Shown in pieces: positions 43,161 to 51,838 of a stretch of 64,000 bases of DNA. A program made the translations under genes and the position numbers. Where the stretch lies: NCBI GenBank assembly GCA_039725955.1, contig CP091034.1, positions 2,046,001 to 2,110,000 of the forward strand, in the 5' to 3' direction. The DNA comes from Sinorhizobium sp. B11. Its GTDB lineage: Bacteria; Pseudomonadota; Alphaproteobacteria; Rhizobiales; Rhizobiaceae. The notes under the pieces were generated by a model. The model was given only the letters and a program-made list of their open reading frames with translations. It did no database searches and had not been told where the DNA came from. Position 1 is the stretch's first letter, and the number at the start of each line of letters is the position of its first letter.

Positions 43161-43940
43161 TCATGACCTGATCGAACCCCAGACCAGTTTGGTCTTGACC
43201 GTGAAACTGAGTTTTCCGGCAGAGGCATAGGGGGCGAGAATTTCCCTGATCTCGGCATCGAAAGCCGTCATCCTGTCGCCGAGGCGCGATGGCGCGAATG
43301 TATCGCGCGAATGCTGGCAGCGGATAAAGTCTTCGACGCTTTGCTCAAACGGGGCGGATAGAAAGTGCTCGGAACCATCGATGTCGAGGAACGCCTTGTA
43401 AGCCGACCAGCTCTCTTCCTTGCCGACGGGATCGAAGGCTCTGCCCGTCATGGCCGGAACCCACCTTGCAAGAAACGAGTGCCAGTCGGCCTCCCAGGCA
43501 GGTTGGAAGGGCGCATCTCCTGAAATCACCGCCACCTTGTGATTGGCAGCCGCATAGGTTTTCAGCCGCGAGAAAAGGCGCCGGTGATCCATCCAGTGAA
43601 TGCTGGCGGCGGCAACGATGAGATCGGGACGATCGGGGATGTCGATATCCTCGGCGAAACCCACGATCCAGTGAAGATTGCGCGCCCGGCCGTCTTCCAG
43701 GCTCTGACCGAGTTCGATCATGTGGCGGGACGGATCGACAGCTATGACCTTGTCGAAATGCCGCGAGAGAGGTCGTGAAACCTTGCCGGGGCCGCAGCCT
43801 ATGTCCAGCAGACAGCCACGTTTCGGCGCGATGGCCAGCAGCTTCTCGTAGACCGCCTCGGGATAAGGCGGACGATAGCGATAGTTGCTGACGACATCGG
43901 CATCCTCGAAGGAAGACCCTGCACGCGCATGCTCGACCAT
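43161..43940 (-). CDS. Class I SAM-dependent methyltransferase
   Basis: The 259-aa protein has methyltransferase motif I LLDIGCGPGKVSRPL, an acidic ribose ligand at VIAVDPS and motif IV-like PDLIVAAASIHWMD. The overall layout fits the Methyltransf_11 group with trans-aconitate-methyltransferase-like features (SNYRYRPPYPEAVYE). The substrate is unknown. It is convergent with the ROK kinase gene, with only about 20 bp between the two ends, and divergent from the BAAT-like hydrolase. Confidence 0.87.
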   Translation of the reverse strand: MVEHARAGSSFEDADVVSNYRYRPPYPEAVYEKLLAIAPKRGCLLDIGCGPGKVSRPLSRHFDKVIAVDPSRHMIELGQSLEDGRARNLHWIVGFAEDIDIPDRPDLIVAAASIHWMDHRRLFSRLKTYAAANHKVAVISGDAPFQPAWEADWHSFLARWVPAMTGRAFDPVGKEESWSAYKAFLDIDGSEHFLSAPFEQSVEDFIRCQHSRDTFAPSRLGDRMTAFDAEIREILAPYASAGKLSFTVKTKLVWGSIRS

Positions 43941-43999
43941 GGTAGGCTCCGCCTCTAGTGACAGTCGAGAACCATCCGATAATTCAAGAAGATGTCAGT

Positions 44000-44869
44000 A
44001 TGGTAACAAGCGCGACGGAGGGCTGCAGAATCGAGCGTCTCCAAGGCCGGATAAACGGTGCATTCGTTTTCAGGCCAGATGCGGGCGAAACCGGCGTCGT
44101 CGTGCTCGGCGGTTCCAGCGGCAGGGTCGATACCGACCGCGCCAGGCTCTTTGCCGAGGCCGGCGCAAAGGCATTGGCGTTGCAATGGTTCGGCGCAATG
44201 GGACAGTCGCCTGGAATCTGCGAAATCCCGTTGGAGACCTTCTGTGAGGCAATCGACTATCTGATCTCGCGGGGATGCCGGCGCATCGTCTTCGTCGGGA
44301 CATCGAAAGGCGCAGAAGCCGCGTTGCTCGTCGCGATCCGGGACCCGCGCATCAACGCCGTTGTCGCGATCAGCCCAACCGCCTTCGTCTGGGGTAATAT
44401 CGGCCCCGGCAAAGACGGCGTGGAATGGCCCGAACGCTCGTCCTGGTCCTGGAAGGGAGAGTCGCTGGATTTCGTTTCCGCTGACACTGCCTGGGAGCGG
44501 GACTATCGCGATGGGCTGATATCCTTTCGTTCCTTTTTCGAAAAATGCCTGAAGACGAACCAAGAGACCCTGGGGCTGGCCGAGATCCCCATCGAGAAAA
44601 CCGCCGCAGAGATCATCCTCGTGGCCGGTGGCGATGATGCGCTCTGGCCATCGGAGAGGTTCGCACGCGAGCTTGCCAGCCGTCGCGAACGAAGCGGCAG
44701 GCCGGTGTCACTGGTCGTTGATACCGCGGCGGGCCATCGCGTCCTGCTCCCGGGCGAGACGACGCCTCGCTCCAGCCTTCATGCTCATGGCGGCAGCGAC
44801 ATTGCGGATGCAAGGCTTGGCCTGATGGCATGGGCGGCGATAGAAGCCGCTTTATTGCCAAGGGATTGA
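44000..44869 (+). CDS. Alpha/beta hydrolase of the acyl-CoA thioesterase C-terminal (BAAT_C) group
   Basis: The nucleophile elbow is VFVGTSKGAEAAL, an Asp lies in ILVAGGDDALWPS and the late His in TAAGHRVLLPGE. The WGNIGPG and WSWKG segments are typical of the BAAT_C/DUF-type hydrolases related to bile-acid-CoA N-acyltransferase tails. It lacks the N-terminal BAAT domain. It may be a thioesterase or ester hydrolase; the substrate is unknown. ATG 44000 is chosen; an in-frame GTG at 43958 is possible. Neither has a strong ribosome site. Confidence 0.75.
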   Translation: MVTSATEGCRIERLQGRINGAFVFRPDAGETGVVVLGGSSGRVDTDRARLFAEAGAKALALQWFGAMGQSPGICEIPLETFCEAIDYLISRGCRRIVFVGTSKGAEAALLVAIRDPRINAVVAISPTAFVWGNIGPGKDGVEWPERSSWSWKGESLDFVSADTAWERDYRDGLISFRSFFEKCLKTNQETLGLAEIPIEKTAAEIILVAGGDDALWPSERFARELASRRERSGRPVSLVVDTAAGHRVLLPGETTPRSSLHAHGGSDIADARLGLMAWAAIEAALLPRD

Positions 44870-44883
44870 TGGCCTCGTACGAG

Positions 44884-46110
44884 TCAGGCGGAAAGCTGCA
44901 GCAGGATCGCACTTGCCGCCATGAGCACCACCACGATCCATGGCGGCGCCTTCCAGATGACCAGCAGAAGAAAGCCGGTCAAGGCAAGAGCAAAATCCGC
45001 CGATGTCAGGACCGCGCTCGTCCATACCGGATTGTAGAGCGCTGCACCCAGCAGGCCGACCACGGCGGCATTTGCGCCACGCATGGCCGCCTGCGCCAGT
45101 GGATAGGCGCTGAGCCTGTCCCAGAAAGGAAGGGTGCCGAGCAGCAGCAGAAAACCGGGCAGGAAGATCGCCACCAGGGCGATCGCTGCGCCTGCGACAC
45201 CGTTGGGAGCCGGCGCCACAACCGCCCCGAGATAGGCAGAGAAGGTAAAGAGCGGACCAGGCACGGCCTGCGCAACACCGTAACCGGCGAGAAACGCGTT
45301 TTCGGAAACCCAGCCCGGTCTCACGACCTCCGCCTCAAGCAGCGGCAGGACGACATGGCCGCCGCCGAACACCAGCGCGCCCGAGCGATAGAAGGCATCG
45401 AAGAGGCGCAGCCCCTGGGAATCGAAGGCAGCGACGACAAGCGGCAATCCGAACAGCAGGAGCAGGAAGGCCAGCAGGCAGACAATGCCGGTTGATCGCG
45501 ATATTCCGAACGAAAAACCTGCCTTGTGCTCGACGGCGGCCTGGCGACAAAGGATGAGCCCGGCAATTGCCCCCAGCGCGATGGCGGCGAGCTGGCCGAG
45601 CGCGCCCGCGGCTGTCACGATGAAGATCGCGGCCAGCGCAATGGCGGCGCGCGGCTTGTCGGGTGTCAGCGATCGCGCCATGCCCCAGACGGCCTGTGCC
45701 ACGACGGCGACGGCAACGAGCTTCAATCCGTGCAGCAGTCCCTGTCCAAGAGGATTGTCGAGCGCGGTGGCGGCGGTTGCGAAGATGAAGAGGATCAGCG
45801 CGGACGGAAGCGTGAATGCACTCCACGCCGCAAGCGCACCCAGCGGCCCACCGCGCAAGAGGCCCATGGCAAAACCGACCTGGCTCGATGCGGGACCGGG
45901 AAGGAACTGACAGAGCGCAACGAGATCGGCATAGCCCTTCTCGTCGATCCATTTCCGCCGCGTCACGAGCTCGTCGCGGAAATAGCCGAGATGCGCGATC
46001 GGTCCGCCGAACGATGTGAGGCCAAGTTTCAGAAAGGCGCCGAACACCTCCGCAGGCGTACCCGCCGGTGGAGCCGCTGTCTTCTCCCTGGTCATTTCAT
46101 TCGCGTCCAC
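44884..46110 (-). CDS. chrA: Chromate transporter
   Basis: This is a full-length two-domain CHR-family protein (about 408 aa, 10-13 helices), as seen in chromate-resistant proteobacteria. Both halves carry the family sequence: FLKLGLTSFGGPIAHLGYFRDELV and LCQFLPGPASSQVG in the first, GALVFGGGHVVLPLLEAEVV and YGVAQAVPGPLFTFSAYLGA in the second. ChrA expels chromate driven by the proton gradient. The GTG start at 46110 has AGGGG eight bases upstream; ATG 46095 is the alternative. The symbol is family-based; chromate export itself is not shown by sequence alone. Confidence 0.92.
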   Translation of the reverse strand: MDANEMTREKTAAPPAGTPAEVFGAFLKLGLTSFGGPIAHLGYFRDELVTRRKWIDEKGYADLVALCQFLPGPASSQVGFAMGLLRGGPLGALAAWSAFTLPSALILFIFATAATALDNPLGQGLLHGLKLVAVAVVAQAVWGMARSLTPDKPRAAIALAAIFIVTAAGALGQLAAIALGAIAGLILCRQAAVEHKAGFSFGISRSTGIVCLLAFLLLLFGLPLVVAAFDSQGLRLFDAFYRSGALVFGGGHVVLPLLEAEVVRPGWVSENAFLAGYGVAQAVPGPLFTFSAYLGAVVAPAPNGVAGAAIALVAIFLPGFLLLLGTLPFWDRLSAYPLAQAAMRGANAAVVGLLGAALYNPVWTSAVLTSADFALALTGFLLLVIWKAPPWIVVVLMAASAILLQLSA

Positions 46111-46247
46111 GCCAATATCCCCTATTGTCCGCCCCGTATCCTCATCATTAATGACGGCGCGATGACAACAGGCGATTTTCGATATCTGTCGAATAGCGGT
46201 CGCGGCCCCGGTGCCTCCGACCGCGAGGCTGAACCGAGGCCGGGCGT

Positions 46248-47174
46248 TCATGTCGATGGCGGCATGGATCGGATTGCCTGACGGACCCGCGCTCTGGCAG
46301 GCAGCGTCATGGCAATGACGCCGGCCATGATGCAGGCAAGCCCAAGGCCTGCCGTCGAAGACAGCGTTTCGCCGAGGAAGACGACGCCGATTGCAACGCC
46401 GATCGGCACCCTGAGATAGGCCTGGGCCGTCGCGCCGACCGAACCGAGCGTCTGCACGAGGCGGAAATAGATCACAAAGGCGAGCGCCGTGGAGAAGACT
46501 GCGAGGGCAAGGAGCGCGAAGATCGAATCGAGGCTGGGGCTCAATTTCCACGGAGCATCGATGACGATGCTGATGGGGATGAGGATCACCGCCCCTGCGA
46601 GCAACGAACCGGCGGCCGGCATCATCGGATCAAGCTCTCTGAAATTCCGCCCGAAGACGGCAGCGCCCGCATAGCAGATCGTGGCGGCAACGATTGCGAG
46701 CTGCGCCCATAGCCCCTGCCCCAAAGTGCCGAGCGCGCCAAGGCCAATGACCAGCGCGGTGCCGGCCAATCCCGCCGACACGCCGAATAGTTTGCGACCC
46801 GTGAGGGCCTCGTGCCGGGTAACCAGTGTCGTGATCAGGAAGGCGAAGATAGGTGTCGTGGAATTCAGGATCGCCGCCAGGCCGGCATCCGTCGTCCGCT
46901 CGGCCCAGGCGATCAGCGTGAAGGGCAGGACGCTGTTGAGGCAGGCCTGAAAAAGAAAATAGGTCCAGGTCTTTCGATCGCGGGGCAGCTTGAGGCCACG
47001 CCAGCCGATGATGGCGAGAAGCAGCGCGCCGGCAATGAGCGTTCGTGCTGCCACCAGTGTCAGCGGCGGGATGGTCTCGACGCCGATCTTGATGAAGGTA
47101 TAGGAGGCTCCCCAGAGCGTCGAAAGCGCCAGCAGCAGCGCCAGTTCCGTTGTCATCGTCGCGGTCTTATCCAT
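46248..47174 (-). CDS. EamA/DMT-family permease
   Basis: This 308-aa inner-membrane protein has ten hydrophobic helices in two five-helix EamA repeats. The first has LSTLWGASYTFIKIGVETIPPLTLVAART; the second has AYLRVPIGVAIGVVFLGETLSSTAGLG. The family exports amino acids, nucleosides or unknown metabolites; no substrate can be assigned. It lies between chrA and the DUF1254 gene on the same strand but with gaps of about 140 and 160 bp, so operon membership is uncertain. Confidence 0.9.
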   Translation of the reverse strand: MDKTATMTTELALLLALSTLWGASYTFIKIGVETIPPLTLVAARTLIAGALLLAIIGWRGLKLPRDRKTWTYFLFQACLNSVLPFTLIAWAERTTDAGLAAILNSTTPIFAFLITTLVTRHEALTGRKLFGVSAGLAGTALVIGLGALGTLGQGLWAQLAIVAATICYAGAAVFGRNFRELDPMMPAAGSLLAGAVILIPISIVIDAPWKLSPSLDSIFALLALAVFSTALAFVIYFRLVQTLGSVGATAQAYLRVPIGVAIGVVFLGETLSSTAGLGLACIMAGVIAMTLPARARVRQAIRSMPPST

Positions 47175-47335
47175 CGCAATCCCATTCGTCAGCCGTGCAA
47201 AACCGACCGCCTATTTAACGGGTGCGGGCGCGAAATGCTTCGATGTGGGCCGAACTGTCGATGGAAAAGAATGGCTTGGCGGGACGCGCGTGGATCATGA
47301 CGCGCGCCCCAAGGTTTCCGATGCCTTTAGCCTTG

Positions 47336-48820
47336 TCACTGAGCGGCGAGCGGAGCCGCTGGAGCCGCACGTGTCACCGGCGGCGGGTTCCACTTGCCGA
47401 TCAGAGCGGTCCCCTTCGGCGCATAGAGCCGCATCGTCAGATTGTACGGGCCGTTCGGCGCCGGCAGCCAGTTCCATTCCTTATCCTTGCCCGGGCTTTC
47501 CGTCTGGAAATAGAGGTCGAGCGAGCCGTCGGCGTTGTACTGGAACGGCATCCAGCTGCTGACGGCGAACCGGTTGAGCGGATTGGCGACCTGGAAACCG
47601 TCATTGTCATAGAGGGTGACAGACCAGAAAGCATTGACCGGCGGGATCTCCTCCTTCTCGAAATGGATCGTATAGTTGCTTCGTCCATCGAGCGGGTTGC
47701 CGCTTTCATCCGCAAGGTTGAGCGGATAGATGGCGTCCTCGGGCAGATTGGCACCAAGCCCCTGCTGCGCCACGATCGCCCGTTTCAGGTAGTAATTGCC
47801 GTAGACGCCCATCGTGTCGGTATTCATCGACCAGCCGTTGACCACGCGGGCCAATGTCTTCAGCTTCCAGCCCATCAGTGCCTGCCCATCCTGTGGCGCC
47901 GTCTTCAAGGCGTTTTGGACGACAGGATCGGCCTTGGAAAGATCGAAGCTCTTCCCGGGCTCGATGCCGATCCGCTTCATGCGGGCAATGATCGGCTGAT
48001 CGGTGCTGTGCGGCGGATGAAGTTTCAGGAGTTCGGCGGCATAGGCGAAATAGTCTTCCGCCGACGCCGTATCGACCTGCGTCTTCGGTGGCGTCTTCAT
48101 GTCGATGGATGGGTCTATCTTGACGGCGGTCGGCTTTGTGTCCGTACCCCACTGCGACAGCGAGGTGATCTTGTAACCGTCCTGGATCTTGTGGACGGCA
48201 TCGTAATCATTGGGGCCATCGGTCTTGGTGCGGCCGATGATCCAGACATAGGGTGTCGGAGCATCGATCCGTTCGGTCCCCTCCGGCAGCTTGAATTCGC
48301 CGAACGTGCCGCGAAGTTCTGGCCTCCAGCCGGGCGGTGCGACCAGGAAATTTCCGGCGGATGTCCCGGTCGTGCGCCAGCCCGGCGCGGCAAACACATC
48401 CGTCCACATGTCCAGCATCGGCAGCAGATAGTAGCGGCCCGCCGTATCCGGCGCGGTCACCACCACCGGCTCCTTCGTCAGATCGAGCCAGCCGCTCGAA
48501 TAGAGCGTATCGAAATTCGGCCGCACTACGGCTTTCATATCCGCCGCCGGAAATGCGCGGATATTGTTGAACTGATTGGGCGGCCCGCCGATCGCCCCTT
48601 CCTTCGCTTCCATGTTGGTCAGCTGTTTGCGCGTAATATCCATTGTTATCAGCGGATAGAAGTAGACATAGGCTTCGATGCCGATCTGCCGCGCTTCCTC
48701 TTCCGTCAGAGAAGCGGCTGAGGCCTCCTGTGCAGCCGGAATGGCGATCGAAGCGATTGTCAGAAATGCGAACGACATAGGTGTCCGCAACAGGCTCTTG
48801 ATTCCAAACTGGATTGTCAT
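47336..48820 (-). CDS. Exported DUF1254/DUF1214 protein
   Basis: The protein (494 aa) has a signal peptide (MSFAFLTIASIAIPAAQEASA region), a DUF1254 domain (GIEAYVYFYPLITMDITRKQ, FPAADMKAVVRPNFDTLYSSGWLDL) and a DUF1214 C-terminus (VNAFWSVTLYDNDGFQVAN, NWLPAPNGPYNLTMRLYAP). Its activity is unknown. GGGGGG lies upstream of ATG 48820. A shared upstream motif at 48962-48979 (site A) links it to the sulfatase genes. A fragment of another DUF1214 C-terminus lies at about 58.1-58.3 kb. Confidence 0.88.
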   Translation of the reverse strand: MTIQFGIKSLLRTPMSFAFLTIASIAIPAAQEASAASLTEEEARQIGIEAYVYFYPLITMDITRKQLTNMEAKEGAIGGPPNQFNNIRAFPAADMKAVVRPNFDTLYSSGWLDLTKEPVVVTAPDTAGRYYLLPMLDMWTDVFAAPGWRTTGTSAGNFLVAPPGWRPELRGTFGEFKLPEGTERIDAPTPYVWIIGRTKTDGPNDYDAVHKIQDGYKITSLSQWGTDTKPTAVKIDPSIDMKTPPKTQVDTASAEDYFAYAAELLKLHPPHSTDQPIIARMKRIGIEPGKSFDLSKADPVVQNALKTAPQDGQALMGWKLKTLARVVNGWSMNTDTMGVYGNYYLKRAIVAQQGLGANLPEDAIYPLNLADESGNPLDGRSNYTIHFEKEEIPPVNAFWSVTLYDNDGFQVANPLNRFAVSSWMPFQYNADGSLDLYFQTESPGKDKEWNWLPAPNGPYNLTMRLYAPKGTALIGKWNPPPVTRAAPAAPLAAQ

Positions 48821-48960
48821 GTGCGTTTCCCCCCGGAACGAAATGTAGGATGTGGCAGGATTTCGATTGACGTCGGGCATCGCTGGCAAGGAACAGGACG
48901 CAAAGTACTGGGGACCTGCTGGCGACCCATGAAAAGCGAAACATACCGGGCGTATATCCG

Positions 48961-48979
48961 GAAGTACGTTACAGTAAAC
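48961..48979 (-). promoter_or_regulatory. Shared regulon motif, site A (DUF1254 gene)
   Basis: In gene orientation it reads GTTTACTGTAACGTACTT; a second TTTAC half lies just upstream (plus strand 48986-48990). Distance to the start codon is about 140 nt. Confidence 0.6.
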
Positions 48980-49109
48980 GGTGCCGTAAATGCTCGGGAT
49001 ACAGAGCTTTGTGCTTCGATCCGGTGCAGGATATTGGCTTTCCTTGTAGACCCTTCCGCAAATGTCAGGTGAATGCCATAACTCGATTCCTGACACGGAG
49101 GAGGACGAC

Positions 49110-49745
49110 ATGACTGAAATGACGGTTCTTGCATTTGCGCTTGTGGCATTCATCGGCATCGCCACGCCCGGCCCGACCGTGCTTCTCGCCCTGACGAACG
49201 GCTCGAAATTCGGGGTCCGCCGGGCGATATCGGGCATGGTTGGCGCAGTCCTGTCCGACTTCGTGCTGATCGGTGCCGTTGCCCTCGGCCTCGGTGCACT
49301 GCTGGCTGCCTCGGAATTCTGGTTCACTGTCGTCAAATGGATCGGTGTCGGCTACCTCGCCTTCCTCGGCGTCATGCTGTTGCGCTCGAAGGGAACGCTT
49401 GACGTCTCGATGCGCTCTGAAAGCGGCAACACGTCCGCTTCGCCGGTGACGATCTTCCTCAAGAGCTTCCTTGTCGCCGTCACCAATCCCAAGGGCTATC
49501 TCTTCTTCTCGGCCTTTCTGCCGCAGTTTATCGACCCCGCGGGTCCGCAGATCGAGCAATATGCCGTGCTCGCCCTCGTCTTCGCTGCCATCGATTTCAT
49601 GGTCATGTTCGGTTACGCGTTGCTTGGCTCGCAGGCCGTCCGGCTGCTCAGGAAATCGGGCGCGCTCTGGCTTGACCGGATCTGCGGCGGTGCCCTGCTG
49701 ACGCTTGCCGGCTCGCTGGCGCTCTATCGGCGGGCGACCACCTGA
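49110..49745 (+). CDS. LysE/RhtB-family amino acid exporter-like protein
   Basis: This is a 211-aa inner-membrane protein with about six helices. The N-terminal FIGIATPGPTVLLALTNGSKFGVRRA is the LysE/RhtB signature, followed by VKWIGVGYLAFLGVMLLRSK and FFSAFLPQFIDPAGP. The family exports amino acids or homoserine lactones; the substrate here is unknown. The ATG at 49110 has GGAGGAGGAC directly upstream. The regulon motif A lies between it and the divergent DUF1254 gene but points toward the latter. Confidence 0.92.
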   Translation: MTEMTVLAFALVAFIGIATPGPTVLLALTNGSKFGVRRAISGMVGAVLSDFVLIGAVALGLGALLAASEFWFTVVKWIGVGYLAFLGVMLLRSKGTLDVSMRSESGNTSASPVTIFLKSFLVAVTNPKGYLFFSAFLPQFIDPAGPQIEQYAVLALVFAAIDFMVMFGYALLGSQAVRLLRKSGALWLDRICGGALLTLAGSLALYRRATT

Positions 49746-49766
49746 CTGCCTGCCGATTTACAGCGA

Positions 49767-49784
49767 GTTTACGGTAACGTACTT
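49767..49784 (+). promoter_or_regulatory. Shared regulon motif, site B (Cys-rich gene)
   Basis: GTTTACGGTAACGTACTT on the plus strand, with an upstream TTTAC half at 49757-49761. It ends 76 nt before the ATG of the Cys-rich protein gene. Confidence 0.6.
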
Positions 49785-49860
49785 ATCCGAGCTCTCCCGA
49801 TCTGCATTCAATGGCCCTGAGGGGACGCCATTTCGGCGGCCGTAACAGGAGGGCTCATAC

Positions 49861-50283
49861 ATGCCTGGAGTATGGAGACTGGCAGGTGCGGTGGCGATTG
49901 CCGTCATCGCCGGGACGTGTGCCGCCAAGGCCGACACGGTCAGCTATGCCGATGCGATCACTGTACTGGCGAAGGATTGCGGCAGCGATATCAAGAAACT
50001 CTGCAAGGGGCTGAACCTCGGCAATAACCGCATTGCCGATTGCCTGGCGCAGAATTCCGCCAAGGTCTCGCCGACCTGCACATCGACGCTGGCAAGCGTT
50101 GCAGCGTCGATCCAGCAGCGCGAGCAGGCGCAGACGAGCTACAAGCAGGTCTGCGCAACCGATATGGCGCGGCGCTGCAACGGCGTCAAAGGCGACGGCT
50201 ACATTCTCGCCTGCCTTGCCGGCAAGACGAAAACGATCAGCAAGCAATGCAGCCAGACGATCACCGATGCGGGCTGGAGGTAA
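49861..50283 (+). CDS. Exported cysteine-rich protein (GLG1-type repeats)
   Basis: The 140-aa protein has a signal peptide (WRLAGAVAIAVIAGTCAAKA, cleavage near residue 24). The mature part carries two similar blocks of Cys-spaced sequence: DCGSDIKKLCKGLNLGNNRIADCLA and VCATDMARRCNGVKGDGYILACLA. These match the 'cysteine-rich repeat' (GLG1/Golgi) pattern found in some periplasmic proteobacterial proteins. Four disulfides are plausible. Function unknown. It starts a three-gene operon with the OmpA-like gene 4 bp later and the bestrophin-like gene next. Confidence 0.8.
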   Translation: MPGVWRLAGAVAIAVIAGTCAAKADTVSYADAITVLAKDCGSDIKKLCKGLNLGNNRIADCLAQNSAKVSPTCTSTLASVAASIQQREQAQTSYKQVCATDMARRCNGVKGDGYILACLAGKTKTISKQCSQTITDAGWR

Positions 50284-50287
50284 GATC

Positions 50288-50866
50288 ATGACCATGAGAA
50301 AAACCGCCCTCGCCGGCTTTGCCGCGGCCTTCCTTCTACCCGCCCTTGCACTGGCTCAGCAGGTTTCCGAGCAGCGCATCATCACCGGCCTCGGCAAGTT
50401 GCAGGGTGCTGCCCCGATCGTCGATGTCGAGATTCTGCGGCAGGAGGCCATGAACGGCTCCGGCAAGCAGATGTCCGGCCTGCCGAACTGGAGCAAGGTC
50501 GCGCGCCTGCCGCAGATGGTGGTCGAGATCGCCTTCGCCAACGACTCCGTTGCCATCGAACCGGAATCCTACCGCACGCTCGGCATGATCGCCGATGCGC
50601 TGCACCACCCGAACCTCTGGGCTTACAAGTTCCTCGTCGTTGGCCATACGAGCTCGACCGGAACCGACCAGCACAATCTCGATCTCAGCCAGCAGCGTGC
50701 CGATGCGATCAAGGAGATCCTGTCGACCACATTCGCCGTCGATCCCGGCCGTCTCTATGCGGTCGGCGTCGGCGAATATTTCCCGATCGACGGCTCGAAA
50801 TCGGAAGGCGCCAACAACAGGCGCGTCCAGCTCTACAATCTCGGCGTCTTCACGAAGAAGCCCTGA
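50288..50866 (+). CDS. OmpA-family exported protein
   Basis: The 192-aa protein has a signal peptide (ALAGFAAAFLLPALALA) and a C-terminal OmpA/MotB domain with FLVVGHTSSTGTDQHNLDLSQQRADAIKEIL and VGEYFPIDGSKSEGANNRRVQL. The NRR is the usual peptidoglycan-contact end of the motif. There is no lipobox Cys or beta-barrel, so it is probably a periplasmic peptidoglycan-binding protein. ATG 50288 follows the stop codon of the Cys-rich gene by four bases; the longer upstream frame is an overlap artefact. It is the middle gene of the motif-B operon. Confidence 0.88.
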   Translation: MTMRKTALAGFAAAFLLPALALAQQVSEQRIITGLGKLQGAAPIVDVEILRQEAMNGSGKQMSGLPNWSKVARLPQMVVEIAFANDSVAIEPESYRTLGMIADALHHPNLWAYKFLVVGHTSSTGTDQHNLDLSQQRADAIKEILSTTFAVDPGRLYAVGVGEYFPIDGSKSEGANNRRVQLYNLGVFTKKP

Positions 50867-50886
50867 AGCGAACCGGGGCGGCGATC

Positions 50887-51696
50887 ATGAATGTCCTGCT
50901 CGCCCTTGCAGAATGGAGTCCGCTGGCAGTCGCCGTCCTCTTGCTCGCCGTGCAGTTTCTGGCCCACGAGGCCGGTTACCGCCTCGGCGTCTGGCGCAAG
51001 GCGCATGCTGCCGGTCAGATGGAAAATGTCGGCGTCGTGGTGACCGGAATGCTCGGCCTTCTGGCCTTCGTTCTGGCGCTGACACTCTCCTATTCGACCG
51101 GCCGGTTCAACGAGCGGCGGCTGGGAACTCTGGCTGAAGCAAACGCGATCGGTACGGCATGGCTGAGGGCGGCGGCGATCGGCACGCCGCAGGCTGTCGA
51201 GGTCGCCCGGCAGCTGGAGGACTATCTGACTGCGCGGGAAGCATTCGCCGGGGCAAGCCGCAATAGCGATGTCATTGACAAGGCAAACCAGGATACATCT
51301 CGCTTACAGCAATCGATCTGGACGGGCGTTAGCGCTATCGTGCGCGAGCGTCCGGACCCGGTTTCAGCTTCGCTGATGGCGGCGGTCAATGAAGCCTTCG
51401 ATGCCGGAACCACGGAGCGTTTCGCTCTGGGCATGCGCCTGCCCCCACAGATCTTCTGGCTTCTTGCTGGCGTCATGCTGCTCAGCATGGCTGCGCTTGG
51501 CTATCAGTTCGGCCTCAGAGGCCGGCCCGTCCGCATACTCGCCGTTCTGTTGACAGTGGTCTGGACGGCGATCGTCGTCAGCATTTTGGACCTCGCCTCA
51601 CCACGGGTCGGCAATTTCCGCACCAACATCGCTGTCTATGAATGGACGCGCCAAAGCTTCTCAAGCATTAGCATGCTGCCGGCCGAACCGAACTAG
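50887..51696 (+). CDS. DUF4239/bestrophin-like membrane protein
   Basis: The 269-aa protein has two N-terminal helices (LAVAVLLLAVQFLAHEAGY and VVTGMLGLLAFVLALTLSYSTG), a long cytoplasmic or periplasmic loop with FNERRLGTLAEANAIGTAWLR, and two C-terminal helices (IFWLLAGVMLLSMAALGY, ILAVLLTVVWTAIVVSI). This is the arrangement of the DUF4239/bestrophin-like group of unknown function. It follows the OmpA-like gene by 20 bp and completes the operon. Confidence 0.72.
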   Translation: MNVLLALAEWSPLAVAVLLLAVQFLAHEAGYRLGVWRKAHAAGQMENVGVVVTGMLGLLAFVLALTLSYSTGRFNERRLGTLAEANAIGTAWLRAAAIGTPQAVEVARQLEDYLTAREAFAGASRNSDVIDKANQDTSRLQQSIWTGVSAIVRERPDPVSASLMAAVNEAFDAGTTERFALGMRLPPQIFWLLAGVMLLSMAALGYQFGLRGRPVRILAVLLTVVWTAIVVSILDLASPRVGNFRTNIAVYEWTRQSFSSISMLPAEPN

Positions 51697-51838
51697 CGAA
51701 AGGTCGCTCAGCATCTGTCGGCGATGATATTGCTGCCGACATCACTGTCGCCACGCCTGCATCTCGTGCCGGGCTCCGTGAGCGCGACCTCAGCAACGCC
51801 GTCGCTGGCACATGGGTGATGCCAACCTGCTGACGTTG

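Noticed and set aside
47175..47335. Minus-strand short frame ending in FFSIDSSAHIEAFRARTR
   Set aside because: No recognisable family, no separate ribosome site, too short to call.
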